64,000 nt of DNA from Perca fluviatilis (GCF_010015445.1 NC_053116.1:3384068-3448067), one strand, 5' to 3'. Shown: positions 1-10,715, numbered from the stretch's first letter. A program made the numbers and translations. Notes: generated by a model from the sequence alone, not told the origin.

Positions 1-766
1 CTCCACATAGTTTGTATCACCCTTTATTTTGTTCTTTTCACAAAGGACTCTCATGGAATCTTTGTCTGTTATAGGCCTACAAACTGCAGGACAGTTGTAT
101 GGAAGCAAAGTGGCTTTTTGATGCAGTTGAATAGATTGAAGTCACAACAATAGGCCTAAATGTTAGTGGGGATAATATAACACATCGTCAACCCACGTTT
201 ACTGTATTATTCTTTCCCTTGACCTACACAGGTGGACGCGGTGCGTACGCTCTGTAAGGAATGTGGTGTTGACTCTTGCGGTTCTAAGATAGATAGAAGA
301 CAGGTTACGTTGGAAGAGGAAGGCGGGGTGAGCTGCGGGGGATATATTCTGAGGATCCCCACCCTGGATTCTGCAGCCATTTCTGCCAACTAACAGCAGG
401 ATTTCCTGAGGAGGGATAACAAGGATCTGCACACACAAGAATACAAAAATAAACATGTTACACTCTTTCCAAGACTGCTTTTTATTTTTATATTCTATAT
501 TGTTTTCACACTTCACTGGGACAGACATTGCTGCAAATACAATTGTTTATCAGCAAGGCAACAGGGCATGAGAAACGGGAGGCTCCAGGTTGCAGCCAGA
601 ATGAATTTTTTAGTTTGACTATATAATCTGCATTTATTTTATAGACTGACATATATTTTTAAGTATTTTATTCATCAGTATGATAATCTGCATTTATCTT
701 GTAGACATATTTTTTTTGAAGTATTTTATTCATTTGTATGATTGCCATTACTGTTTAGTTAAAAAA
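1..766. other. Repeat-derived non-coding sequence
   Basis: I see no gene here. The stretch is AT-rich and carries two loose copies of a motif (aagtattttattcat, near 660 and 720). The same motif recurs just beyond 2234, so the LINE fragment landed in a pre-existing repeat. Minus-strand reading frames at 199-528 have no recognisable domain and are probably chance. Confidence 0.5.
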
Positions 767-781
767 AAACACCAAATATAT
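767..781. repeat. Target-site duplication, copy 1
   Basis: The 15-bp sequence aaacaccaaatatat is identical to 2220-2234 and flanks the LINE fragment. Confidence 0.75.
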
Positions 782-794
782 AAAGTATTTTAAG

Positions 795-1534
795 TATGTC
801 ACATGCTGAGTCAGTCCATAGTTCTCAAAAACACAACACAGTTCTTTGGTCCCTCTGTCCTGGGGGTTATCAACATGAATGTTAAAATCACCAGCAATAA
901 TTACACAGTCAAAGTTAATACAGACTATAGACAGCAGTTCAGTAAAGTCGTCAAAGAAGGTTGCACAGTATTTAGGTGGCCTGTAGATATTTAGAAATAT
1001 AGCTTGAGAGGAGGACCTTAGCTGAAGAGCCACATATTCAAAAGAAGCAACGTTTCCATAAGATATTTAAGTACATTGGAATGAGTCATTGAACAAAATG
1101 GCAACTCCACCTCCTTTCTTATTCACTCTATTCTCACTTATAAAACTGAAATTGGGGGGAGCTGACTCAATGAGAACAGCAGCACTGTTATTATGGTCCA
1201 ACCAGGTTTCAGTTAAAAACATAAAATCCAGATTGTGATTAATAATAAAATCATTGATTAAAAATGATTTTCCCACCAATGACCTGACGTTTAGTAAGGC
1301 GAGTGTTATTGTGTTTTCATTTTTTGGGACAGGCTGTGGCTGACGAGGAATGGATGCTAAATTTGCTAAGTTTGCAGTTAAGTGCTTATTCGCCATTCTT
1401 TTTCTATTACCTATCATAACATAAATTGAGGAAGAATTTAATACACAGGGCCCAGGCTTGTCTTGGAAAGAGTCATGAGTGCCATTAGGCGTGCAGCCTG
1501 GACCCGGCACATGCTTGCTGCATTTTGTACACAA
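795..1534 (-). pseudogene. LINE ORF2 endonuclease domain, frameshifted and truncated
   Basis: Two minus-strand frames make up an apurinic/apyrimidinic-like endonuclease. The first part (1534-1067) has LALLNVRSLVGKSFLINDF, the catalytic-glutamate block FLTETWLDHN, and GGGVAILFNDSF. The second (about 1033-795) has the strand IFLNIYRPP and the conserved AGDFNIHVDN block. A frameshift lies between about 1033 and 1067. The domain would nick target DNA to prime reverse transcription. The expected downstream RT domain is absent: shortly after GLTQHVT the sequence runs into flanking AT-rich DNA and the 767-781 duplication. The order of motifs makes the endonuclease call firm; the clade is less certain. 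Confidence 0.8.
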
Positions 1535-1791
1535 GCATCCTTATCAGTCTGGGGAGAAGGAGTTAGCTGCCATCCTGGCAGAGGTGCCTGGCGTTTTACT
1601 TTTGGCCGGGGGCAAACGATGGGAGAAGGAAGGGGGGCATACTTGGTTCCAGCATCCACCAGCTGCTTCATCTGGTCAGTGAACTCCAACATGGGGATGG
1701 GGGAAAGAGAGAGTGGAGAGAGCGACGAATCCTCAAAGGCGTCGGGGTTGGTAAGGGGGTTTGAGGAGTGTTGGACGGATGAAAAGGGGGG

Positions 1792-2202
1792 TTAAGATTT
1801 CTCGTCTCCGCTCTGTGGTCTCCCATGGTCAAATCTTTGCTCAGGTGGGGGCTGTGGTGGATCACTGCTGCACTTTGTTATGTCTTCCTCTTGTTTAGAT
1901 TCCTCTTGTCTCGTGTCCTTGGCCAAGGGAGCAGATGTGTAGTGCAGAAAGTAAAGTAGGTTAGAGGTGAACAGCTTTACTCCTGGCTTGTTAAGGAAAA
2001 GTCCATCTGCTTTAAAAAGATGTCTGCAGAAAATGTTTAAGTTGTCAATGAACTGCAGAGAATGGACGGTACATGCAGTTGAAAGCCATTTGTTCAGTGC
2101 CAACAGTCTGCTGAATCTCTCAGCTCCTCTTCTGAGTGGTGGTATAGGGCCACTGATAAACATATTCACGTTTAGGGAGCTGACTGTGTTCAGCAGATTC
2201 AT
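1792..2202 (-). pseudogene. LINE ORF1 fragment, SGNH hydrolase (esterase)-like C-terminal part
   Basis: The reading frame contains the stretch FISGPIPPLRRGAERFSRLL, then a segment with STACTVHSLQFIDN and FKADGLFLNKPGVKLFTSNL. This matches the end of the SGNH-type domain common in ORF1 proteins of fish LINEs: a ser-gly-pro strand, then an IDN/F motif, then a D-G-x-H-like block that here reads DGLFLN, so the catalytic histidine appears lost. A low-complexity charged tail follows (KQEEDITKCSSDPPQPPPEQR). The frame opens at an internal methionine, so the N-terminal part is missing. In intact elements ORF1 binds RNA and assists retrotransposition; this copy is dead. The family is inferred by pattern only. 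Confidence 0.65.
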
Positions 2203-2219
2203 AAAGTCACGATTCAGCT

Positions 2220-2234
2220 AAACACCAAATATAT
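2220..2234. repeat. Target-site duplication, copy 2
   Basis: The 15-bp sequence aaacaccaaatatat is identical to 767-781. It lies at the 5' side of the minus-strand LINE fragment. Confidence 0.75.
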
Positions 2235-2739
2235 TTTTAAGTATTTTATTCATTAGCATGATAGTCGATGCAAGAAAAGTAGAAGCTCGGTGAAGCTTTT
2301 ACTTAGAAAAGTAAGAGATATTTTTAAAAGTATTTTTTAAAGTATTTTATTCCGGACGGCACCAGGCGGGATCGCATGAGACGGGACGGCATGACATGGG
2401 ACGCTCCAGGCTGCAGCCATACAGTCTTGTTCATTTCAGGTTCATCAGCTATCTGTCGAATATCCAACATCAAACTAACTTCACCACAGTAACATCAAAA
2501 CACAGCCAAGCAACACAGACCCGAGCCATCTTCTACCTTGCACTGTTCGACCATGCAAAACAGTAACAAGCAGTAATAAACAAGCAGTAATAAAAAGTTG
2601 TTCAGCGTGCAGAGATCAACTTCAGGTTTTGAAATTAGCCATGATGGTTAACTGAACAACAGACTGGAGGACACACATTAATATAGTACCAAATCTACCC
2701 ATCAGTTCTTTACAATGTTTAATCAACGAACCAATGAAT
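2235..2739. other. Intron-side sequence downstream of broken zinc-finger exon 1
   Basis: On the minus strand this lies downstream of the splice donor at 2783. It has no reading frame of note. It starts with the repeat motif also seen at 640-760 and has a short tandem (aagcagtaat twice near 2565-2590). Confidence 0.35.
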
Positions 2740-2901
2740 TCAAATACAAACATCCTGAGTTTGTAGAAGTAAAGGGACCAAACCTGCTCTGTGTAGCCGA
2801 AGCTGAGGGTTGAAAACAGCGTCCAGTAGTTCCCGTTGTCGCTCGTTCTCCTCTTTTGAACGACAAAGTTCCTCCTCGTACTCTGCTATCGTTCTTTCAA
2901 A

Positions 2902-4265
2902 ACAACCCAGTCTCACGTCAGTTCGTGATGGCATTACGAAATTAAATCTATTAGAACGTGATACCCTCACGTTATTTACGTGTTGGGGTCACGTTTTTTA
3001 TACTAATGTATTTCAATGAGAAGCATCTTACGTAATCACAGCACGAAACTTTCTGCCAGTCGGGCTGCAGCAGAGAAGCTGGATACAGCTTTGATATTAT
3101 TGGTATTTTTAGCCCAATAACCACTGTTTTAATCAACATTTATTCACCAGATCTTATCACGGTTTATATGCATTTCTTTTAATGTTATTATTTCGGTCTA
3201 TTTCGGCCAGGGAAGCTGGATTGCTTTGTTGTTTATTGATATTTTTAAAACTATAACACTACATCTTTCAACATGTATTTAGCTGTTATCATGGTATGCA
3301 TTTCTTTATTTTAATAATATTATTTCGGTCTTATTACCGGTGAAATATTACAGTAAATAAGACAGAACAGTAGGCTACGATATGAGCCGAGCTGGGCGCA
3401 TTCAAAGCCGATGTCCCACGATGCAATGCGGGCATTCATTCACAGAATCAGACAGCGATCAGCGGGTCTATAACGCCAGTATCGCTTCAATGTAGCTACG
3501 TTAGGGATCATGTAGAGCGTTGTTATAGCGACTACAACAACGATGGGGTGATCAGGACCCCGACGCCAATCTTCTTTCAGCGGATCGATTGATAGCTCTT
3601 ATAAATATAATATATATAATCAGTGGTTTTGTCACCAGCAACAACATGTTGCTCAGTTATGTTCCAGTAAGTTATGCACCGTTTAAAAAAATCAGCTGAA
3701 GACTCCGGAAGTGACGTCGTAATTACCGCTCGGCGGGTAGAAAAGATACAAATACCTAATATTCGTAATATTGATGTTTTTGTCTAACGTTGTATTTGAG
3801 GAGTTAAACAATAAACATAGCAATAATAATAAAATACAGTTTCATGTATTTGTCTCATGTACTGTGTTCTCAGCCGGCCGGCGGGCGGCATCAATCTGAA
3901 ATGGAACGAAGCCGAACACGTCCTCCCACCCACCCCGGAAGAACTACAAGTGAACCAGCTTTGTAACAGATTCTGGGCCGCGTCTATAGTGGGAGTTGTA
4001 GTTTTTAAATATATTGGTATATTTCTCATATGTAGAAGTTGGTAGTGTAGAATTTTGGATACACCCTGTTTTTTGGGATGGGGAACACACTGGTGTCATC
4101 AGATTTTAAAAATCGAATCGTTAAATAGGTGAAAATAGCTTATTACCATATTTGACAGTGCTTACAGTGGGTAAAATTTGGTGACCATCTCTACATGATA
4201 GCTAAGGTCCAGAGCTTTCTAGAACAGCTGGTCTTATGTGTAGCACCTTCTGTTGCTAAATGACA
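2902..4265 (+). repeat. Left arm of long inverted repeat
   Basis: Pairs in inverted orientation with the right arm. Easily checked blocks are 3360-3600 with 6712-6935, 3610-3740 with 6430-6560, and 4045-4262 with 5920-6125. Confidence 0.85.
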
Positions 4266-4697
4266 AGCCTTCAAAGATGTGCTGGGTTCAAGGTTCAGAG
4301 GTCAATATTTCAAAGCAGAGTAATGTATCCTCTTCAGACTGACATATGTTACTCTCCAGGTTGAGACCTTTCCAACGATGTGTTTGCTATAGTCCTACGA
4401 CAAGGTTTTAATTTTCACATATCATAGGGACCATTTTGCAAGCAATACTTTATTATCCCCAGAGGGATATTTGCATCATACAGATGACATACTTACGATA
4501 AAAAACATAAACAAAGTGATATGGAGTCAGATTGAAGCACATCACACAGCCACAATCTATTGCTCATCTTTCACAAACAGTGAGCAACACACAACCATAT
4601 GCATCATATCATGAAGCTATTTCCCTGCAGCCTCAAGCAACATTATTTTAAGTTTTAATTGAGGTAGGTCCAAATTAGGGCTATAGTTTAGAATTAT

Positions 4698-5033
4698 TTA
4701 GTTTACATTAGGGTACCCATTTCTTCTGTCAGAGGATAGAGCTACTTGGCATGGAGAATAAAGATTGATCACACCATATTCTCTGTGCTCCCCTGACAAG
4801 TAAGCTTTAAATGAGATGTTTTTAGATATTGCTGACATATTAAAATGCTCTGTAATGCAGCCTTGCATAACATAAACCATCTGATTCACTGTGAGTGTCT
4901 GCTCTAAATGATAAGACACACTTTCAACACGGGCCTTCCCGCCAAAGGTGTTGTCCATATACACACGGTGCCTGTAGGAGCAGAGCCCATTGATTGGTTC
5001 ATCATTTATGACCTCTGATACCCTCTGACCCAT
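4698..5033 (-). CDS. Unidentified 111-codon reading frame in the loop of the inverted-repeat element
   Basis: I do not recognise this protein. It opens MGQRVSEVINDEPING and ends at a stop at 4698. It is mixed polar and hydrophobic, with three or four cysteines (CSYRHRV, MQGCITEHF, SPCQVAL) and no repeats or obvious membrane segment. It is the only sizeable frame in the loop and does not resemble a transposase catalytic core. It could be a captured exon of a host gene, since it has the look of a secreted or beta-rich domain, or it could be chance. No splice sites were established. Confidence 0.25.
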   Translation of the reverse strand: MGQRVSEVINDEPINGLCSYRHRVYMDNTFGGKARVESVSYHLEQTLTVNQMVYVMQGCITEHFNMSAISKNISFKAYLSGEHREYGVINLYSPCQVALSSDRRNGYPNVN

Positions 5034-6596
5034 GTCACGACCAACTCCTCATTTTGTGAAATGGTTGAATGAGATTGTTGGTTTGGCACCACATTCTGGT
5101 CTCTATTTTAGCAGAATATGCAAAAGTACTTGTGTCTGTGTGCAGTAGGCTGAGGTAGAAGTGTGCCAAAAATGCCAAAACACGTTTGTGTACACATACC
5201 CATACAAAGCTATATACATCTCTGTGAACAAAAACCTCAGCAAAAATCTGCTTAAAATGCTTCCTAAAACTAGCCCCTTCTTAATTTTGAAAAGGTAGTC
5301 TCAGTAAAGGCTACAGAGGTTATAGCTACAAGCTGTACTGTAACCATGCTGATTGATATCAGGATCATCTTCTGAATATAATAATTAATGATAGGCCTAC
5401 CATAAATTGTTATTTTAAAAAAGTCAGTTATTTAAAACAACTAATAATGCAGTGTGATTTAAATCAAATTAAGTACCACACATAAATATCCTTATGTTTT
5501 TTTTCCCCTTTAGTCTTTGCTATTAACATTCATCAACTGCAAATTTAGAAAATTGCGTTTTTAAATAACTATGCATGGAAAATAAAATGAAAAATGCTTC
5601 TCTTTGTAAGTAGTTTATTTTTTGTTTTTCACAACAGTAGCCTACAAGTCAAAACAAATGCCCATTAGTCCACCAAGCCATTAGGCTGTAGTTCTAAACA
5701 CTCAACTGTAGTTTGTTTATATAGGCTTAGTATTTTTCTGCGACAAGGCAAATCAAAGTGCTTAGCATAAAACACAATTTTTTCATTATTGGTATTTTTA
5801 TTGTATAAATTCTCCGCATTAACGTGCAGCAATTTGTTTTATTTTTTTACGTGCAGCAATCTTTTCTATCCGCCGAGCGGTAATTACTACGTCACTTCCG
5901 GAGTCTTCAGCTGATGTCATTTAGCAACAGAAGGTGCAACACACATAAAAAAGCTCTGGACCTTAGCTATCATGTAGATATGGTCACCAAAGTTTACCCA
6001 CTGTAAGCACTGTCAAATATGGTAATAAGCTATTTTCACCTATTTAATGATACGATTTTTAAAATCTGATGACACCAGTGTGTTCCCCATCCCAAAAAAA
6101 CTCCAGGGTGTATCCAAAATTCTACACTACCAACTTCTTCATATGAGAAATATACCAATATATTTAAAAACTACAACTCCCACTATAGACGCGGCCCAGA
6201 ATCTGTTACAAAGCTGGTTCACTTGTAGTTCTTCCGGGGTGGGTGGGAGGACGTGTTCGGCTTCGTTCCATTTCAGATTGATGCCGCCCGCCGGCCGGCT
6301 GAGAACACAGTACATGAGACAAATACATGAAACTGTATTTTATTATTATTGTTATGTTTATTGTTTAACTCCTCAAATACAACGTTAGACAAAAACATCA
6401 ATATTAAGAATATTATGTATTTGTATCTTTCCTACCCGCCGAGCGGTAATTACGACGTCACTTCGGTCTTCAGCTGATTTTTTAAACGGTGCATAACTTA
6501 CTAAAATAACTGAGCAACATGTTGTTGCTGGTGACAAAACCACTGATTATATATATTATATTTATTACATGGCTTGCTTGAATTCTAATGTAGAAT

Positions 6597-6627
6597 ACGG
6601 TCTGTTATTTTCTTGATAACAGACCGT
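6597..6627. repeat. Perfect 12-bp stem hairpin
   Basis: ACGGTCTGTTAT (6597-6608) pairs perfectly with 6616-6627 around a 7-nt loop. It lies in the segment of the right arm that has no left-arm partner. Confidence 0.8.
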
Positions 6628-7027
6628 TGCTAAGTATAACACACCGTTGCCATGCATAGCAGAGCGTTGCCATGGACGCAGTTCTGTTCCCTCTGGAGGA
6701 GAGCTATCAATCGATCCGCTGAAAGAAGATTGGCGTTGGGGTCCTGATCACCCCGTCGTTGTTGTAGTCGCTATAACAACGCTCTACATGATCCCTTAAG
6801 TACATTAAAGCGATACTGGCGTTATAGACCCGCTGATCGCTGTCTGATTCTGTGAATGAATGCCCGCATTGCATCGGCTTTGAATGCGCCCAGCTCGGCT
6901 CATATCGTAGCCTACTGTTCTGTCTTATTTACTGTAATATTTCACCGGTAATAAGACCGAAATAATATTATTAAAATAAAGAAATGCATACCATAACAGC
7001 TAAATACATCTTGAAAGATGTAGTGTT

Positions 7028-7573
7028 GAATTGCTTGTTACTAATCTAGCTCTGGGGAGTTTACTCCCCGGAGTCCTTATGTTTCTTCTTCGCAGAGCTA
7101 TGCTCTGTGATTCTCTGCAAATCCCGGCCGCATCCTGCTGCATCCTGCTGCATCCGCCGCATCCACCCATGCTCTGCAGCGCCACGTTACATCCCGCAAC
7201 GCCCTGCTGTGATGTTCCTATGCACAGAGTAGTCTGGATCCGGTATAGGAGACTGCACTACTCAGTATGACACGATGTGCCCTGCTATGACATGAACTTC
7301 CACGATAACCTTCGACGTCACTGTGACCTTTAATGTGACTATTATCGCCACTGTTCATCACACCCCCAACCGGCCCGTCAGACCGCCTACCAAGAGTCTG
7401 GGTCTGCCGAGGTTTCTTCCTAAAAGGGAGTTTTTCCTTGCCACTGTCGCGATAGCCACTGCTAATGCTTGCTCTTGATGGAATTACTGTAATTGTTGGG
7501 GTTTTGGAAAGTGTCTCGAGATAACTTTTGTTATGATTTGATACTATAAATAAAATTGAATTGAATTGAATTG
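7028..7573 (+). mobile_element. Retroposed LINE/SINE-type 3' tail inserted in the right arm
   Basis: Flanked by AGTGTT on both sides (7022-7027 and 7574-7579). The left-arm counterpart lacks it, which proves a secondary insertion. It ends in a TTGAA-type microsatellite (about 7550-7573) typical of fish non-LTR tails. It contains the common teleost block TTTCTTCCTAAAAGGGAGTT. A local CATCCTGCTG tandem lies near 7130-7160. Reading frames here are chance. Confidence 0.75.
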
Positions 7574-8150
7574 AGTGTTATAGTTTTAAAAATATCAATA
7601 AACAACAAAGCAATCCAGCTTCCCTGGCCGAAATAGACCGAAATAATAACATTAAAAGAAATACATATAAACCATGATAAGATCTGGTGAATAAATGTTG
7701 ATTAAAACAGTGGTTATTGGGCTAAAAATACCAATAATATCAAAGCTGTATCCAGCTTCTCTGCTGCAGCCCGACTGGCAGAAAGTTTCGTGCTGTGATT
7801 ACGTAAGATGCTTCTCATTGAAATACATTAGTATAAAAAACGTGACCCCAACACGTAAATCTTCAAAATAACGTGAGGGTATCACGTTCTAATAGATTTA
7901 ATTTCGTAATGCCATCACGAACTGACGTGAGACTGGGTTGTTCAAACAGCCCAAATATCTCTTGAGCAGCCGCAGTTAGTCGCTGCTCCAGCAACGCTCT
8001 CAGCATCTGGACTTTACACATTTTAACTCTTTCTCAACACAACAAAGACATTCAGCTAACACACCTTTCTGCTAGATGCCATAAGTGTGAAGTTAGCCGC
8101 AGTGAAGACTATAGCTTCCAGTGTAGATCAGTTGCTGAGCTTCAAAATAA

Positions 8151-8870
8151 AAGTCCAGAAGTGTTCAAGACTTCCTCCGAAATACACACAAAGAAGATTA
8201 ATGATTAAAATACACTTCGGAAGAAAGACAAATACTTTATTACATATAATAACATAAAAAATGTACTTTTTATTATATTATCTAAGTCTTACACATGACA
8301 TTATAAAAATCAACGGGGAATCAAGATTTCACAATTCGTAATTCCTCACAGGGTTTGTCTAGCCAATATCAGGAGATAAAAGCCTCCCAGAGTCACTGCA
8401 GTACCTCTGAAACACTTTCCACCCTTGTTGGGTTTAGGATGGGGTTGCGTAGCAAAACTTTGTACTTTTTAATAGTACCATCCAGATTAGGCCGGTACTA
8501 CCGGGTACCAAATCCCAGTGTTTTCTAGACCTATAGCCCGTTTTATGATACATCTTTTGCCTCCTGTTTTTGATGCCTTCGCCTTAGATTGTACTTTGTA
8601 CTATAAACTTCATTACCCCTTACCTTTGCCACTGAGTCGTGATTTTGAGTCCTCTAAGTTCCCTAGTAAACTAGTAAATAATGTTTAATATGTTCCCTTC
8701 ATGAATTTTTCATGTATTAAATCTTGTATTTGTGCTGTATACTGTTAGTTATTGTTGATGGGGCCTTGCTGTCCATCTTGAGTGAGTACAGCAAGTATGT
8801 TCATACACAGTTGGCCATTTATTTTATTTTCTCAACTGACTGCCCCAGAGACAGAATGCTGATTTTGTCT
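8151..8870. other. Non-coding sequence with repeat fragments
   Basis: No gene seen. Positions 8437-8520 resemble the start of the repeat at about 13135-13200 (shared pattern of TACTTT, then AGATTAGGCC and GTACTACCGGG), so both are pieces of one dispersed element. Confidence 0.4.
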
Positions 8871-8874
8871 TTAA

Positions 8875-9988
8875 AGGTCCAATATGTAATACTGACAGCT
8901 AGCGTTTAAAAAAGTTACTGCAGTACAAATTCAAAATACTGGAGAGAGTCGTCTCCCCCGTCCCCTCCTCCCCAGACTCGAAGTTCACGGAGGTTGCCAG
9001 GCTGAGACCGCCACATCCACAACAACGTTGCTAGATGATTGTCTCACATAGCCAGACGTTACTTCACGGCACAGCGGAGTAGCTAACATTAAATGTTGTC
9101 TATATTGACAGTCATAAAAACCCATGCTCACGCGGAGCTCTGTACCCAACTGACAGACGTTGAATTACGGCAACAATCACTAAACGCACTGCAAACTCAC
9201 AGTCCTCTCTTCCCGATTTACAGCCCCCCCTCTCGTGGCTTACTCACCGTTGTCGGCTCCGGGCGCTGAACTACACTTTGTAAACAGCCATGGGCTGCTT
9301 GCCTGGTCTTCCTGGTAACGTTAGCAGTTAGCAGGGTTAGCATGGCGGCATTAGCCAGGACCAGTCGTCATCACTTTACTGGCTGTGTCGCAATTGTTTT
9401 TGCGAGTAACCAACTCGGGTACTCTAGCTATATAATTCAATGTGAGAACACAAATGTTGAAATGACATAAAATGCCCGTCCCTAGTGGCTGTGATAAATT
9501 AGCCTGAAGCTAATGCTTATCTGTTCAGGAGGAAATAAGCCAACTCTGCGTCCTTTTGAGCTCTAAGCTGTCTCCGTCTTCCAAATACATTTCCAATATT
9601 TACCAGGGGGTTGTTACGTCTCTGGTCACGCAACTGTTATTACTGTTTTTATGTTTTAGGTCGGGTAGAATCTATCTCCGTTGATCCCGTTCGTTTGTGT
9701 GCTGCTTTCATGGCTGTACTGGCTTTACATCTGTAGCGTGCTGGGTTTATGTTTTTACAGGTATATCTGGCAACCCGGGCTGGCTGTCAAACTGGGCCGT
9801 TGATAACAACACACAGATCAAAACATAAACAGAAATTCCGTCACGGAATGTAAATTTCAAAAAGAAAAAATATTGACATTTTTTTTGTCAGAAAAGATAG
9901 TATTTCAGCTTAACATGTTTCCGTAATATCTGATGAGGCATTGGTGTCACTTTTGGATTTATTACAGTACATATTATATATTGGACCT
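8875..9988. mobile_element. TTAA-flanked non-autonomous DNA transposon (1.1 kb)
   Basis: Inverted ends AGGTCCAATATG (8875) and its complement (ending at 9988) are flanked by TTAA (8871-8874 and 9989-9992). TTAA duplication is the mark of piggyBac and Kolobok superfamilies. No transposase frame is present, so it would depend on an enzyme supplied elsewhere. Confidence 0.75.
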
Positions 9989-10170
9989 TTAAAACACCGG
10001 ATTATATTACATGACATAACATTTTTAAAAATTTGACCCCCAAACCCTTTTACATTTTGGACAATGATTACAGATTTGGACAATAACACTCGTAGTCCAT
10101 CTTTGCAAGTCTTCCATGTGTATTAGTTTAAGCATCTGTGTGCGTTAATGGCTGTTTAGCTGAAGGGTTG

Positions 10171-10715
10171 TGTCGGTACACGATCCGTTCTACCTGCATG
10201 ATCTGTTCTGCACATGCACAAAATGTTTGCGCATGCACTGTTGTACGAGGATTTACGACACTGCACGATCTGTTCCACGCTTCCGGTCGCCAGCCTCCAC
10301 TCACAGGCAAGCTAACGTTAGTTTAGCTAACAGCTAATTCAGCTAACCGCTAGCTGAGACAGCATGTAATAACTTTAAAAGTCAGTTCTACTTTACTTGT
10401 GCTAATTTAAACTACAATCACTCGATATTTGTCTTTATTGTTATTATTGTAAAGTCTTAATTTAGCTGTAGCCTGCTTTTCCCATTAAGTTTGACTTAAC
10501 GTTATTTTAGACTGAATCTAGTTGTCAGCTAGCGGTTATCCGAATTAGCTGTTAGCTAAACTAACGTTAGCTTCCCGGTGGAGGCTAGCCATAGGCTAGC
10601 GTGGAACAGATCGTGCAGGTCGTATCCTCGGTAAAACAGTATTATCTTGTGCATGCGCAGAACGGATCGTTCAAGCAGAACGGATCGTTCAGGCAGAACG
10701 GATCGTGTACCGACA
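10171..10715. mobile_element. Foldback MITE with 5-bp target duplication
   Basis: The ends start TGTCGGTACACGATCCGTTC and are perfect inverted copies for 21 bp. The arms stay complementary, with gaps, for roughly 180 bp (10171-10345 and 10525-10715). GGTTG flanks both sides (10166-10170 and 10716-10720). The right arm carries three tandem copies of a 17-bp unit containing CAGAACGGATCG (10655-10707). Reading frames across it are shadows. Confidence 0.8.

Larger units (their letters stand above)
782..2219 (-). mobile_element. Non-LTR retrotransposon (LINE, CR1/L2-like) fragment lacking RT
   Basis: Read on the minus strand, this fragment holds an ORF1 with an SGNH/esterase-like segment (2202-1792), then an apurinic-type endonuclease (about 1450-795). 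It is bounded by a perfect 15-bp direct repeat (767-781 and 2220-2234), which I read as a target-site duplication. The sequence stops inside or just after the endonuclease. No reverse transcriptase follows, although LINE insertions are normally truncated at the 5' end and keep their 3' end. ORF1 with an esterase domain plus an endonuclease is typical of fish CR1/L2-clade elements. The exact family is not determined. Confidence 0.75.
2902..7941. mobile_element. 5 kb transposon with very long terminal inverted repeats
   Basis: The element begins ACAACCCAGTCTCACG at 2902 and ends with its reverse complement at 7941. It is flanked by TCAAA (2897-2901 and 7942-7946). The left arm (2902-4265) pairs with most of 5917-7941, with by-eye identity around 90-95 percent. 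The right arm carries two extras: a 546-bp retroposed insertion (7028-7573) and about 130 bp near 6576-6710. The loop is about 1.6 kb. No transposase was recognised. The short reading frame at 5033-4698 (minus) is the only sizeable one in the loop. The superfamily is open: 5-bp duplication and kilobase-long arms do not settle it. It sits inside the zinc-finger exon. Confidence 0.85.
5917..7941 (-). repeat. Right arm of long inverted repeat
   Basis: Reverse complement of 2902-4265, interrupted by the retroposed insertion at 7028-7573 and by an extra segment around 6576-6710. An additional copy of the 45-bp junction block (3692-3740) precedes it at about 5868-5916. Confidence 0.8.
2784..8021 (-). 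pseudogene. First coding exon of a C2H2 zinc-finger gene, split by a 5 kb element
   Basis: The exon starts at the ATG at 8021 and reads MCKVQMLRALLEQRLTAAA, then runs to the element boundary at 7942. It resumes at 2901 with FERTIAEYEEELCRSKEENE and ends at 2784 just before a GT donor. The two pieces are 80 and 118 nt; removing one 5-bp duplication (TCAAA) gives 193 nt, the same as the intact paralogue at 42167-41975. The encoded segment is the conserved N-terminal region of many teleost zinc-finger proteins, probably a helical protein-interaction region. The downstream finger exon would lie left of this window. About 130 bp of 5' flank (8022-8150) also matches the paralogue. The exon cannot be expressed as one piece unless the insertion is removed or bypassed. 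Confidence 0.85.

Noticed and set aside
199..528. 109-codon minus-strand frame
   Set aside because: No recognisable domain and AT-rich repeat context.
3500..3600. A host promoter at the CRE/ETS-like region outside a transposon
   Set aside because: All copies of the motif are inside the inverted-repeat element, so it is treated as element sequence.
6047..6388. 113-codon frame MIRFLKSDDTSVFPIPK... as a gene, matched by 3784-4029 on the other strand
   Set aside because: The two frames are the same sequence in the two arms of the inverted repeat; no domain and no independent support.
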